Positions 35,321-44,323 of a stretch of DNA of 64,000 nt are shown here, piece after piece. Origin of the DNA: Sediminispirochaeta bajacaliforniensis DSM 16054. Its GTDB lineage: Bacteria; Spirochaetota; Spirochaetia; DSM-16054; Sediminispirochaetaceae. How positions within the stretch are numbered: the first letter of the stretch is position 1; each line of letters opens with the position of its first letter. Both the position numbers and the translations under genes were made by a program. Location of the stretch: positions 1 to 64,000 of the forward strand of contig NZ_KB899414.1 of the NCBI RefSeq assembly GCF_000378205.1, written 5' to 3'. A model generated the notes under the pieces. That model had not been told where the DNA came from. It did no database searches and worked only from the letters and a program-made list of their open reading frames with translations.

Positions 35321-36040
35321 TTATGTCACTGGAATAACAAATTTAAAGCGGTCTCCCCGAATCAGCTGTCTGCATCGATGGATAGGTCTGCTATTGCCGT
35401 CATACACATAGTCTTCCATAAGAATGAGTGCACTCTTATTCTTAATTCCCAAAAGTTCCGCCTCATTGGGCGAAGCATAACACAACTCGATGATCTTTGT
35501 AGCCTTTTGGGGTACAATTCCTCTCTCACGCAATATCCCATAGAGTGATTCTTCCAAATTCTCTTTGAGCAGAAACAAAAACTCCTGCGTAAAATGAAGA
35601 TATTCGATAATGACAGGTTCATCATCGGCATAGCGAACTCTAATCACTTCAATGATCTTCTGATCCGGAGAAGCATTGAGGACGTCCGTATCAATATCAT
35701 CCGGATTAATCATTTTCACGCTGATAACCCGTGCGGAGGGAATCATGTTTTTAAGCTGGCAGATATCGGAAAAGCCCATAAACTCTTCAATATTACGTTC
35801 TATTTTCTTATTAATGACAAAGGTGCCTTTCCCCTGCTTTTTGACCAATAGATGCTCTTCTACAAGCTTATTTATCGAGTTACGCACAGTAATCCTGCTG
35901 ACATCAAACTCTTTGCTCAACTCCGTTTCCGACGGTATGCGAGTATCGTAAGCGTATGTTCCATCTGCAATTCTTTTTCGTATCACCTGAACAATTTGTT
36001 CATACAGAGGCACACTATTGGACTTACTTATATCGTCCAT
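35321..36040 (-). CDS. GntR/HutC-type regulator (likely fructosamine-responsive)
   Basis: A 239-residue repressor-type protein. The N-terminal winged helix (about 11-75) contains IPSETELSKEFDVSRITVR and KQGKGTFV, typical of GntR regulators, and the C-terminal UTRA domain (about 95-235) would bind a small phosphorylated ligand. It is the last gene of the minus-strand Amadori-compound operon, and E. coli frl has a UTRA regulator (FrlR) in a similar place. A fructosamine phosphate as ligand is inference. It converges with the upstream dehydrogenase gene, nine bases away. Confidence 0.9.
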   Translation of the reverse strand: MDDISKSNSVPLYEQIVQVIRKRIADGTYAYDTRIPSETELSKEFDVSRITVRNSINKLVEEHLLVKKQGKGTFVINKKIERNIEEFMGFSDICQLKNMIPSARVISVKMINPDDIDTDVLNASPDQKIIEVIRVRYADDEPVIIEYLHFTQEFLFLLKENLEESLYGILRERGIVPQKATKIIELCYASPNEAELLGIKNKSALILMEDYVYDGNSRPIHRCRQLIRGDRFKFVIPVT

Positions 36041-36134
36041 ATTCCTAAATCCTTTTCTTTGTCGAAATTACCTAATATGTAGTGTACCCAAATATCCCAT
36101 AAAAAGCTATTGTTGTCGGTGTGTGCAGTTGGTG

Positions 36135-37025
36135 TTACGAATATTGGTGGTTATCATGCCTGAATACCAGTACCACTTCAAGCAATAACGATACAATGAT
36201 GATCAATAAAAAGAGAACATCTGTCAATGAAGGAGCCTCTCCCAATATAAGCAGGACCCAAAGGGGATTCATCACAGGCTCAATCAAAGTGATACAAGAA
36301 GCTTCCAAAGAGGAAATGCTCTTGATCCCAAGCCCGAACAGGATATAGGAAACCACATTTACCGTTACAGAGGCAAAAAAAATGATGAAAAGCTCATCTT
36401 TTGTAATAAGAAGTACATGATAATTATCATAAGGATGTGCAAGCAGGAAAAAAACGAGTGCACTGGCAGCATTAACCACCGCTACCACAAAAAAGGTATC
36501 AAGATCGGCAAGGCGTTTCATGGCTCTGGTAAAAAGAGCAAAACCGATTCCGCAACAGAATGCCGGTAGCAGCATGGGAAAAGAAAAATCCCGAATCGTT
36601 GCAATGGCATTCATAACAACACCACATAGCATGAGTAGTTTCGGGTATTCCTGCCGTATCGAAATATATCGATTTCGAAAAAGATAAAAGATGAAAAGAT
36701 AGACGGGAGCAGTATATTGCATAGCAATAGCGGTGGCAGCCCCCAAGAGCCGAGTTGCAATGACAAAGCCCCCTACATAAAGGGAATAGCTAAGGCTTAC
36801 CACCACCAGGGGTTTCCAAGCAGATCTGATTTGTTTTAGCTTGTGCCCTCCGCAAAAGGGCCACAAAATGGCTGCCGTAAGGCTATTCCGATACAAAAGA
36901 TAGATAAAAGGGAGTGTTTTAATCCCTCTTACAACAACCCCGGAGGTACTCCACAGTAGTGCTGCAAAAAGGACCTGCAACACCCCTTTTGTTGCAGCAG
37001 GAGTCCTGTGTTCTCTTTGTTCCAT
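36135..37025 (-). CDS. EamA/DMT-family transporter
   Basis: A 296-residue inner-membrane protein with ten hydrophobic helices in two EamA repeats of about 140 residues; each opens with an LLWSTSGVVVR-type or FALFTRAMK-type segment. DMT proteins mainly export amino acids and metabolites. It lies 21 bases after the second sugar permease in the same direction, so it belongs to the fructosamine operon. Export of the amino acid released from the Amadori compound is a plausible but untested role. Confidence 0.88.
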   Translation of the reverse strand: MEQREHRTPAATKGVLQVLFAALLWSTSGVVVRGIKTLPFIYLLYRNSLTAAILWPFCGGHKLKQIRSAWKPLVVVSLSYSLYVGGFVIATRLLGAATAIAMQYTAPVYLFIFYLFRNRYISIRQEYPKLLMLCGVVMNAIATIRDFSFPMLLPAFCCGIGFALFTRAMKRLADLDTFFVVAVVNAASALVFFLLAHPYDNYHVLLITKDELFIIFFASVTVNVVSYILFGLGIKSISSLEASCITLIEPVMNPLWVLLILGEAPSLTDVLFLLIIIVSLLLEVVLVFRHDNHQYS

Positions 37026-37046
37026 GCTCTTTGCTCTTGTATTACC

Positions 37047-37919
37047 TTATCCTTTTACGGCTCCAGAGGTGAGCCCTCGGATAAAGTGTTTCTGAAGAAG
37101 CATAAAGACAACAATCATCGGAAGTGTTGCGATGATGATTCCGGATAAAAGTACTACATAATCAATACGGAGCTGTCCTTTGAATGCCATAAGGCCAACA
37201 GGAATGGTCATCTTTTTTATATCCTCAATGAACACCAAGGCAAACATAAACTCATTCCAGACAAACTGGAGGTTTACCAACGCACAGGAAGCGAGTATGG
37301 GTTTACTCAAAGGAATGATGATGCTTTTAAAAACCTGCCAGCTATTGTATCCGTCAATGTAGGCGGCATCCTCCAGCTCTCCGGGAATCGACAGCATGTA
37401 GGCCCGTATGAGAAATGTCGAAAACGGTATTCTGAAAGCAATATAGGGAAGAATCAATGCCGCATAGGTATTATACATGCCAAGTTTTGTAAGCATCTTA
37501 AACAGAGGAACCAGGGCGACCTGTTCTGAAAGGGTCATTCCTCCAAGAATGATAAAGAAAATAAGCCTGTTGCCTTTAAAGGAAAATCTGCTGATTCCAT
37601 AGGCTGTCAAAGCACTGACCATAACAATCAGGATCAGGGAGACGGAACTGACGACAATCGAGTTCTTGTAATAGGCGGATAGTCCTTGAATCCACGCGTT
37701 TTGATAGTTTTCAAAATGGAGTCCCTCAGGAAGGGACAAAGAGTTGAGAAATAATTGATTGTTCGTTTTAAGTGAATTGATGATCATCCACCCAAAAGGA
37801 AGAAGAACCAACACCACAAGCAAAAGCATCAGGACATGTAATGCTATACCAAGTAACAGACTCTTTCGCTTTTGCACGCTCCAAGAAGGAATAACACGAA
37901 AATCTTTGGTCGACTCCAT
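37047..37919 (-). CDS. ABC sugar transporter permease (MalG type)
   Basis: A 290-residue membrane subunit with six predicted helices. The EAA loop (ELEDAAYIDGYNSWQVFKSI, about 190-210) is the contact for the ATPase. It starts one base after the stop of its partner permease. No ATPase gene is present in the operon, so a shared MsiK/UgpC-type ATPase from elsewhere is expected. Confidence 0.95.
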   Translation of the reverse strand: MESTKDFRVIPSWSVQKRKSLLLGIALHVLMLLLVVLVLLPFGWMIINSLKTNNQLFLNSLSLPEGLHFENYQNAWIQGLSAYYKNSIVVSSVSLILIVMVSALTAYGISRFSFKGNRLIFFIILGGMTLSEQVALVPLFKMLTKLGMYNTYAALILPYIAFRIPFSTFLIRAYMLSIPGELEDAAYIDGYNSWQVFKSIIIPLSKPILASCALVNLQFVWNEFMFALVFIEDIKKMTIPVGLMAFKGQLRIDYVVLLSGIIIATLPMIVVFMLLQKHFIRGLTSGAVKG

Positions 37920-37920
37920 A

Positions 37921-38796
37921 CTACTCCTCCCCCGACCTTGCTATGCGTAGATTCAACAACGAAATAGTAAACGTTATGATTAAAATGACTATGCCGACGG
38001 ATGCGGCCATACCAAGATCATCATAGAGAAAGGCTTGCTGATACAGATATGTCCCTAAAACCTGAGTACTGTTGCCCGGTCCACCTGAGGTAGTGACATA
38101 CACTTCGGTGAAGAGCTTAAATGCACCGATGATGGTAATAATAGAACAAACGACAAGTTGCTCTTTCACAGAAGGTATCGTGATATTGATAACGCGCTGA
38201 AAAGAATTCGCCCCGTCGATTCGGGCGGCTTCATAGTACTCCTGAGGAACCTTTTGAATCGCGACAATCATCAATATTGTGATATATCCGGTAAATTGCC
38301 ACTGACTCATGGCTATGATTGCGAAGATTGCTATCTGGCCCTCGCCAAGCCATGCATGCTGCAGGGAATCGAGACCGATACTCCTGAGTAGGGAATTCAA
38401 TAATCCCATCTTAGGTGTATACACAAATTGCCACAGCAAACCAACCGCAGTCAAGGACATCAGGGCTGGAAAAAAGAAAACGTTCCGATACAAAACACGT
38501 AACGGACCGCATAACTTCGACTCAATTAAGATAGCAAGGAAGGTACCGAATCCTACCTGGACAATTAAGGAAATAAGAACATAGAGAATATTATTCCGTA
38601 AAATAACCAGAATGATCGGATCAGTACATAACCTCTGATAGTTTTTTAGCCCGACACATGTCATCCCTCGGGAATAGGAACTCAAAGAAAAAAAGCTGTA
38701 CACAAAGTTTGCAAAAACAGGAATATAGACAAAGCCCATAACAAGCAGTAGACCGGGAAGTACATACAGATATGGTGTCGATTGTTTGACTTTCAT
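37921..38796 (-). CDS. ABC sugar transporter permease (MalF type)
   Basis: A 291-residue permease with six predicted helices and the EAA loop EYYEAARIDGANSFQRVINI near 195-215. ATG 38796 is chosen because GAGG precedes it; the frame to 38829 starts upstream of that site. It follows the binding-protein gene by 62 bases. Confidence 0.95.
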   Translation of the reverse strand: MKVKQSTPYLYVLPGLLLVMGFVYIPVFANFVYSFFSLSSYSRGMTCVGLKNYQRLCTDPIILVILRNNILYVLISLIVQVGFGTFLAILIESKLCGPLRVLYRNVFFFPALMSLTAVGLLWQFVYTPKMGLLNSLLRSIGLDSLQHAWLGEGQIAIFAIIAMSQWQFTGYITILMIVAIQKVPQEYYEAARIDGANSFQRVINITIPSVKEQLVVCSIITIIGAFKLFTEVYVTTSGGPGNSTQVLGTYLYQQAFLYDDLGMAASVGIVILIITFTISLLNLRIARSGEE

Positions 38797-38858
38797 GAAA
38801 ACCTCAAAGAGGTACCGGGCATGCCACAATACTCGGTACCCGTATATTGAATTACAAA

Positions 38859-40145
38859 CTAAAATTCCGATCTGACGATCTTTGCCAGATCCTGAATATC
38901 CTTCATAAGGGCTTCCGGCGTGATATCTCCGTTTGTCAGCTCAGATACACCGGTAAGATATCTGTCTACCAATTTCGCGTGGAGATCATTATCAAGCCAA
39001 TAGGCAAGCCCGGAAGCATTAAGAATCATGTTGTATGCATCGCGGATCGGCTCATCGGTAAATGAGCCGTCAATTTGCCCCTTTGTCCCGTTGAACCAGC
39101 GAATCTCTCTAATCTGCTTTTTCCCGACCTCCGGGCCTGTCAGGTATTTAAGAAATGCCACAGCCTCATCGGGATATTTCGTCTTACTCGAACACCAGAA
39201 CCCCTCTGGAGCACCTGTAATATATCCCTGATCACCCTTACCATCGATAACGGCAGGAAATGGAAACATCCCATATTTAAAGGGTGTTGTCATAGCATCT
39301 TCAAGGTAATTCACCTCAATTGTTTCCATATACATCATCGCGGTTTCCTGATTCGCGAAGCTTTGTCGGGCCATCTCATGGGACAATCCGTTGGGATAAT
39401 CATTTACATACTGCATAAGTTCTTGATACAGTTCTAACGCCCTGACATATCCGGGATCAGTAAAGCTCCCCGTCTCCGGATTGTAATCCCGTAGGCGGGT
39501 CTCGTTATCTACAACTTTCTGATTCAATGTACCAATGTAATGTGATGAAGGCCAAATCTCTTGGTTCCCATATGCGATGGGAGTGATGCCTTTGGCTTTA
39601 AAGGCTTTGCAGACGGCTATCAGTTCTTTATAGGTCTTCGGTATCGTTATTCCGTATTTATTAAAAAGTGCTTTGTTATAGTAGAAGGCTTTACCGCTTA
39701 CCCGAAAGGGCATACCATACAGTTTTTCCTTGTAGTAAAAGGGTTCGACCAAACTGGTGATCATATAATTCTGCCATTGTGAGTCCCCCTCGTAATAAGG
39801 GGTCAGATCCAAGACCAGATTTTCACGGATGAATCGATTTGAAAAATCACCTACCCAACCAAAAAAAATATCAGGACCTTGTTCAGAGCCGAGAACAACT
39901 TTCAGTTTTTCCTTGTAAGGAGCATTTGCCGCCGATACCACTTCAATGTGCACATTCGGGTGGGATGTTTCATACTCTTTAATTACCTGAGCAATGAAAG
40001 CACTGTAATTGGCTTCCGGAAAACGATGAAACAACTTAAGGGTAATAGTATCTCCACTATTCGCTTCCTGTTTACCTTCCGACCACACAAGCGGGATCGA
40101 AAAAACTACAACCAAAACCGCCAATAATACCACTCTCTTTTTCAC
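38859..40145 (-). CDS. ABC transporter sugar-binding protein
   Basis: A 428-residue family-1 extracellular solute-binding protein. Residues 1-22 form a Sec signal peptide ending near LVWSEG; there is no lipobox cysteine, so it is probably soluble in the periplasm. LKLFHRFPEAN at the mature start and KLYGMPFRVSGKAFYYNKALF near 155 are typical of the family. The start is GTG 40145 with GGGAGGTAATT directly before it. By context it should bind a fructosamine, but sugar specificity is not readable. Confidence 0.93.
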   Translation of the reverse strand: MKKRVVLLAVLVVVFSIPLVWSEGKQEANSGDTITLKLFHRFPEANYSAFIAQVIKEYETSHPNVHIEVVSAANAPYKEKLKVVLGSEQGPDIFFGWVGDFSNRFIRENLVLDLTPYYEGDSQWQNYMITSLVEPFYYKEKLYGMPFRVSGKAFYYNKALFNKYGITIPKTYKELIAVCKAFKAKGITPIAYGNQEIWPSSHYIGTLNQKVVDNETRLRDYNPETGSFTDPGYVRALELYQELMQYVNDYPNGLSHEMARQSFANQETAMMYMETIEVNYLEDAMTTPFKYGMFPFPAVIDGKGDQGYITGAPEGFWCSSKTKYPDEAVAFLKYLTGPEVGKKQIREIRWFNGTKGQIDGSFTDEPIRDAYNMILNASGLAYWLDNDLHAKLVDRYLTGVSELTNGDITPEALMKDIQDLAKIVRSEF

Positions 40146-40245
40146 AATTACCTCCCTGTGAATGATGGAATCATCCTTTTTGGTTTTATTTCTTTGCCTG
40201 TGAAAATCTTTTTCAGTATCCCTCCTTCAAAACCTTGATTTTCTA

Positions 40246-41106
40246 TCAATACTGGCATCCGTACCCAAAGGAGCCGTGCTTCATGCAATTTTGTGTCGCA
40301 AAAACAACGGCTGCGGCCAAGGCGAGCCGGATCTTGCTCTCCTCCATATCCTCAGGGTGTTTTCCATCGGCCCTGCGCTTCAAAATTTCAAGAGAGTGGA
40401 CTAAAAAGGCCGTTAACAAGGAATCTCCGGCTCCCATGGAATCGACGATATGTATAGGAATCGCATTCTGATTAATCCGAAGATCACCTACGGCAACAGA
40501 GACTCCACGCATTCCTTTCGAGGCTATAATAATCTTGCACCCAAACTTCTGTATGGATGTAATGAGCTCATCGATCTCGTCATCAGGTAAATGGCTACAG
40601 GATAAGGCAGCCGAGAAAATATAAGGACAAACCTTTTCGCATCTCTCCGCGGTAAAACTGGTCGAAAAATCATAGGATAGATACGGATTCAACGAGCTAA
40701 TGTGCGGCAAAAAATCGTCAAGATAGCTAAAACAGCTTGTATGAATCAAATCAAAGGTTTTTATGTATTGGTCATCTATATAGTTCAGTATGATCGGATG
40801 TGTTTTCGCAACACCTCCTTTGTTGGATCCCACAAAAACCCTATCTCCGTTGCGAATCTCTACTTCGGCAAATCCGTTTTCTCCGGCTTCTACTCTTGTC
40901 CTTGAAATATCAATATCAAGTTCACGTAAAACAGAGAAAATATGCCATGCAGGCAGATCATCCCCTATAACTCCCATATATGCGGAATGGCAATGCAGGT
41001 GCTTTGCATATACGCTGAAATTCAGGGCGTTCCCACCCGGATACATGATCCGATCCGTCCGATATTTGTCTACAACATTATCTCCGAGTCCCAATACTCT
41101 CAGCAT
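40246..41106 (-). CDS. frlD: PfkB-family kinase, fructoselysine 6-kinase-like
   Basis: A 286-residue sugar kinase. It matches E. coli FrlD at the ends and in its motifs: GDNVVDKY near 8, GGNALNFSVY near 24, GDDLPAW near 49, ASKGMRGV and the catalytic GAGD in SMGAGDSLLTAF near 225, and an HGSF-type end. FrlD phosphorylates fructoselysine at O6 with ATP in the cytoplasm. It lies 27 bases after the FrlB-like gene and 100 bases before the binding-protein gene. The attached amine (lysine, asparagine or other) cannot be told. Confidence 0.8.
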   Translation of the reverse strand: MLRVLGLGDNVVDKYRTDRIMYPGGNALNFSVYAKHLHCHSAYMGVIGDDLPAWHIFSVLRELDIDISRTRVEAGENGFAEVEIRNGDRVFVGSNKGGVAKTHPIILNYIDDQYIKTFDLIHTSCFSYLDDFLPHISSLNPYLSYDFSTSFTAERCEKVCPYIFSAALSCSHLPDDEIDELITSIQKFGCKIIIASKGMRGVSVAVGDLRINQNAIPIHIVDSMGAGDSLLTAFLVHSLEILKRRADGKHPEDMEESKIRLALAAAVVFATQNCMKHGSFGYGCQY

Positions 41107-41133
41107 GCCTTATCCCTCGCCTTTACGTCTCAG

Positions 41134-42111
41134 TTAATATTTGACTTTCCACATGTATCGTCTGGTCATCAATGGATGCTTACGAATATATGCCAGCTCC
41201 TCATTGTAAAGGGCAACAATGTTCGTCAACACAAGAGGAGAAAAATATTCGGAAACGGTATCATCAATTACATTAATTCCTAAATCCCGAACATCGATCG
41301 TGTAGATCTTTGCGGCGTAACGTTTCAGAAATGAAAGCACACGCTCATCAAGAGGGCGAGTCCTCCCCTCACTTAAAAACAGCAAGAACGGGGTCTGCGT
41401 ATCTGCGATTTCCAGGGGGCCATGAAAAAATTCCCCGCTGTGGATGCTTGAGGAATGGATCCACTGCATCTCTTTTAGAATGCAGATATCCTCGATATAT
41501 GCGGAACCAAAACTTGCTCCGCTGCCGATCGTGTAGATAAGCTTTTCAAGCGCATTTTCCTGTGCAAATTTTCTTGCCGCAGGCCGTACCATCTCTTTGG
41601 CCCTGGTAACGACGGAATCAAGCGCCTCGAATCCCTTCATTGCGGCATCGTAATACTTCCACCCCTCAAGTTGATTGAGGACCTCAATCGCAATTCTGAG
41701 TCCCTTACTGGCTTTCTGTTGCGCCTCAGACGAAGCAGGTCCCCATTCATAAATAATTGTCCGGTCGCCGTATTTTGTAATTTCCGATCCTTCGGCATAG
41801 CTAAAGGCTATGGTCGAGGCACCCTTCGATCTTGCAAGCTTAATGGCTTCAATCGTCTCGGGTGTGGTGCCCTGATGAGAACAGGCAATGACAAGAGAAT
41901 TTTTGTCCAACGATGCGGGAGTTGCATGGACAAATTCATTAGCAGAGTAGTAGCCGATCCTCCTAAGTTTTCGGCTTTCGCTCTCCAGAAGGAACTTACA
42001 GGGATAAAAGGCTGCAATCGATCCACCACAGGCGGTAAAAAATACCTTGTCGATTCCACCTACATCTTTTTTTGCCTTCAAAATATCGGCAATAATTTGT
42101 TCTTCAAGCAC
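41134..42111 (-). CDS. frlB: SIS-domain deglycase, fructoselysine-6-phosphate FrlB-like
   Basis: A 325-residue protein with two sugar-isomerase domains related to GlmS. FrlB-type features are SHQGTTPET near 95, SEAQQKASKGLRIAIEVL near 145, and EMQWIHSSSIHSGEFFHGPLEIAD near 230, containing the catalytic Glu and His region. FrlB cleaves a fructosamine 6-phosphate to glucose 6-phosphate and a free amine. The start is GTG 42111 with AAGGAGAG before it. It is the first gene of the operon, directly behind the promoter. Other SIS deglycases (FraB, GfrF) act on fructose-asparagine or glucoselysine, so the substrate stays open. Confidence 0.82.
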   Translation of the reverse strand: MLEEQIIADILKAKKDVGGIDKVFFTACGGSIAAFYPCKFLLESESRKLRRIGYYSANEFVHATPASLDKNSLVIACSHQGTTPETIEAIKLARSKGASTIAFSYAEGSEITKYGDRTIIYEWGPASSEAQQKASKGLRIAIEVLNQLEGWKYYDAAMKGFEALDSVVTRAKEMVRPAARKFAQENALEKLIYTIGSGASFGSAYIEDICILKEMQWIHSSSIHSGEFFHGPLEIADTQTPFLLFLSEGRTRPLDERVLSFLKRYAAKIYTIDVRDLGINVIDDTVSEYFSPLVLTNIVALYNEELAYIRKHPLMTRRYMWKVKY

Positions 42112-42133
42112 GACTCTCTCCTTATGTTATATT

Positions 42134-42174
42134 ATGTTTAAAGACATCTTATAACGTATTATTACTATTTGCAA
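42134..42174 (-). promoter_or_regulatory. Promoter and candidate operator of the fructosamine operon
   Basis: TTGCAA (42169-42174) and TAAGAT (42146-42151) on the minus strand are 17 bases apart. The imperfect palindrome ATGTTTAAAGACAT (42134-42147) covers the end of the -10 and the start site, a position suited to repression by the GntR protein of this operon. Confidence 0.5.
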
Positions 42175-42214
42175 GTCAATATTGCTGTCGTGCTGCTTTT
42201 TGGTGAATGGGCAT

Positions 42215-42243
42215 AAAAAAACCGCCCCCGAAAGAGGGCGGTT
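42215..42243 (-). terminator. Intrinsic terminator of pckG
   Basis: On the minus strand an 8-bp GC-rich stem (AACCGCCC/GGGCGGTT) is followed by seven T; it lies 23 bases after the pckG stop. Confidence 0.9.
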
Positions 42244-42266
42244 GATAGTAACAGTGAAGTAGGGAA

Positions 42267-44165
42267 TTAACCCTTGTAGTCTCCCGGCTTGATTTCGTCG
42301 CCGTACTTCTCTTTTGCCGCATTGATCTTGGCAATGGCCGCATCCCAGTAATCGTAGATCTCTTTGGGAGTATTGGCATCCATCTTTTCATAGAAGGCCT
42401 TGGTCCGTTCGAGCTTCTGGACCCATTTACTGCAGCGGAAGGTAAAGAGATAGGTGTAATCGGCCTCGGAGAAGTCCTCATCCAGGTACTTCTTGAAAAG
42501 TTCCTTCACATCCTTGTACAGAGGAATCTTTCCGGTAGGCGTATCGTAGGTCTCGTATTCTCCGTGGATTCGTCCTTCGGCCCAGTGGAGCCACACCTTC
42601 TTGGCAAGCTTGCTGGTCATGAACTCGCCCTTGGGGCCTCTCATGAAGTAGTTGGTGCTGAACACCTTGGGACAGTTCTTTACAGATTCACCGAACTTGA
42701 TATTGTTGATGGTGTATTCGCCCAAAGGATAGGAAACAAAGTCCATGTTTGCCATGGGAGAAGGCTTTCGAACCCCCTCGGCACCAAGGGTTGCGGAAGT
42801 GGTTTCAGATTCCAGGGTGGCAGCCTTCAGGAGAATACCATCCTTCCAGTTGGGGGACTCTTCGACAGGAACGGTAGTGTCGCTGTCGCGGCCTCCGTAC
42901 AGGATGCCTTCGACCTTTACACCATCCTTGGCATTGAACCCCTTCTCGTCGATATTGTCGAGGTAATCAAGGCGCATGGTGTAGCGGGCGTTACCATGTG
43001 CGATACCGACCTCGTTTCCTTTTGCATCCTTTACACCCTTCTTCCATTCGCCGAAATGGTTAAGCCCCTCGTCGGGAGCATCGACACCCTGGCCGAGCCA
43101 GTAGGGTTTCTTGTCTTTACCGAGAAGGATGTTGGAGAAGATTACTTCCTGGTCCTTCATCAGGTTTTCGTAGATAACAGGATCGTCTTTGGCGTTTACA
43201 TCCTTGATGATACCGAACATACCGAACTCAACGTTTACGGCCCGGAATTCACCATTGATGTTGCGGAAGTAGGCAATATCGTCACCGACAATCTGCTCGC
43301 CGGGAATCATGGCAGTGGAGGTCTTTCCACAGGCAGAAGGATAGGCACCGGTAAAATAGGTCTTTCTATTCTTCTCTTTGTTCACACACGCCATGACGAA
43401 CATGTGCTCACACAGCCATCCCTCTTTACCGGATTTACTGATGGCAAGGCGCATGGAGTGTTTCTTCAGTCCGACGGAGTTTCCGGCATACTGATCATTC
43501 ATCGAGTAGACGATGTTATTCTGAGTGTCCATGTAGATCCGACGATTGTCGAGATCTACCGAGCAACCTCGATCATCGAGCTTTCCGGCAGAATGAATAA
43601 AGCGGAAAAAGTCGCCTTTCTCACTCTCTTTCATGTTGAGAAAGTGCTCATAAGCGGTACGATAGAGGATCGATTCTGAATGAGCAACGTACCAGCTGTC
43701 GGTAAACTGGACACAGGGGATGGTAAAAACGCTGCCGGTAGGTCCTTCGGCGAAAAACTTAACCACCGCATCCTTTCCCTTCATGTTGTCTTTTGCAATG
43801 CCCATGATCTCTTTATAGCCCTCATCATAGGCTACAGAGTTGAGGGTTTTCATCTTTTCGAGGTTTTCGGGATAGACCATGTAACGGGTATTAACCTTGT
43901 CCCGGGCCTGATCACCGTAGCCGTCCCAGTGGATGGTCTGCTTGGAGAGGGCCATGGAATGCTCTTCTCCCTTTGCCAGAGCCTGATCACGAATGTACTG
44001 ATTATCTTTTTCGCTGTCGTCACAGACGAAAATAGAGGCGGGATCGCAATGTTCGGCAAATTCGCCGACAAAATCGTACACCTTTTGATTCTTGAGTGCG
44101 GTAAGCTTAGCATAGCTTTCGGCGCTCATCTTGCTTTTCAGCAGATCGTCATATTTTGGATTCAT
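42267..44165 (-). CDS. pckG: GTP-type phosphoenolpyruvate carboxykinase
   Basis: A 632-residue enzyme converting oxaloacetate and GTP to PEP and CO2, or the reverse. The hyper-reactive Cys279 lies in the P-loop YPSACGKTS, the hallmark of the GTP class. VGDDIAYFR (kinase-2 motif) follows, then the Mn2+ site, and FTIPCVQFTDSWYVAHS near 147-163. In fermenters it often runs toward oxaloacetate, feeding succinate or, here, the sodium-pumping decarboxylase. AGGAGAGG lies before ATG 44165, and a strong terminator follows. Confidence 0.96.
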   Translation of the reverse strand: MNPKYDDLLKSKMSAESYAKLTALKNQKVYDFVGEFAEHCDPASIFVCDDSEKDNQYIRDQALAKGEEHSMALSKQTIHWDGYGDQARDKVNTRYMVYPENLEKMKTLNSVAYDEGYKEIMGIAKDNMKGKDAVVKFFAEGPTGSVFTIPCVQFTDSWYVAHSESILYRTAYEHFLNMKESEKGDFFRFIHSAGKLDDRGCSVDLDNRRIYMDTQNNIVYSMNDQYAGNSVGLKKHSMRLAISKSGKEGWLCEHMFVMACVNKEKNRKTYFTGAYPSACGKTSTAMIPGEQIVGDDIAYFRNINGEFRAVNVEFGMFGIIKDVNAKDDPVIYENLMKDQEVIFSNILLGKDKKPYWLGQGVDAPDEGLNHFGEWKKGVKDAKGNEVGIAHGNARYTMRLDYLDNIDEKGFNAKDGVKVEGILYGGRDSDTTVPVEESPNWKDGILLKAATLESETTSATLGAEGVRKPSPMANMDFVSYPLGEYTINNIKFGESVKNCPKVFSTNYFMRGPKGEFMTSKLAKKVWLHWAEGRIHGEYETYDTPTGKIPLYKDVKELFKKYLDEDFSEADYTYLFTFRCSKWVQKLERTKAFYEKMDANTPKEIYDYWDAAIAKINAAKEKYGDEIKPGDYKG

Positions 44166-44323
44166 AGAACCTCTCCTTACATAGTAGGTGTTCGTATTTT
44201 ACTACGTAATATCTTACCTTTTTTTTCACCTTTGTTTCAAGGTATTAACTATTTACAAGAGAAAAAGTAACACGCCTTTAAAGAGATGTTGACTTCCACC
44301 TTAACCTAGCTCAGGATGGAGGA

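Noticed and set aside
42564-43679. 371-codon open frame antisense to pckG
   Set aside because: Shadow frame over a conserved gene.
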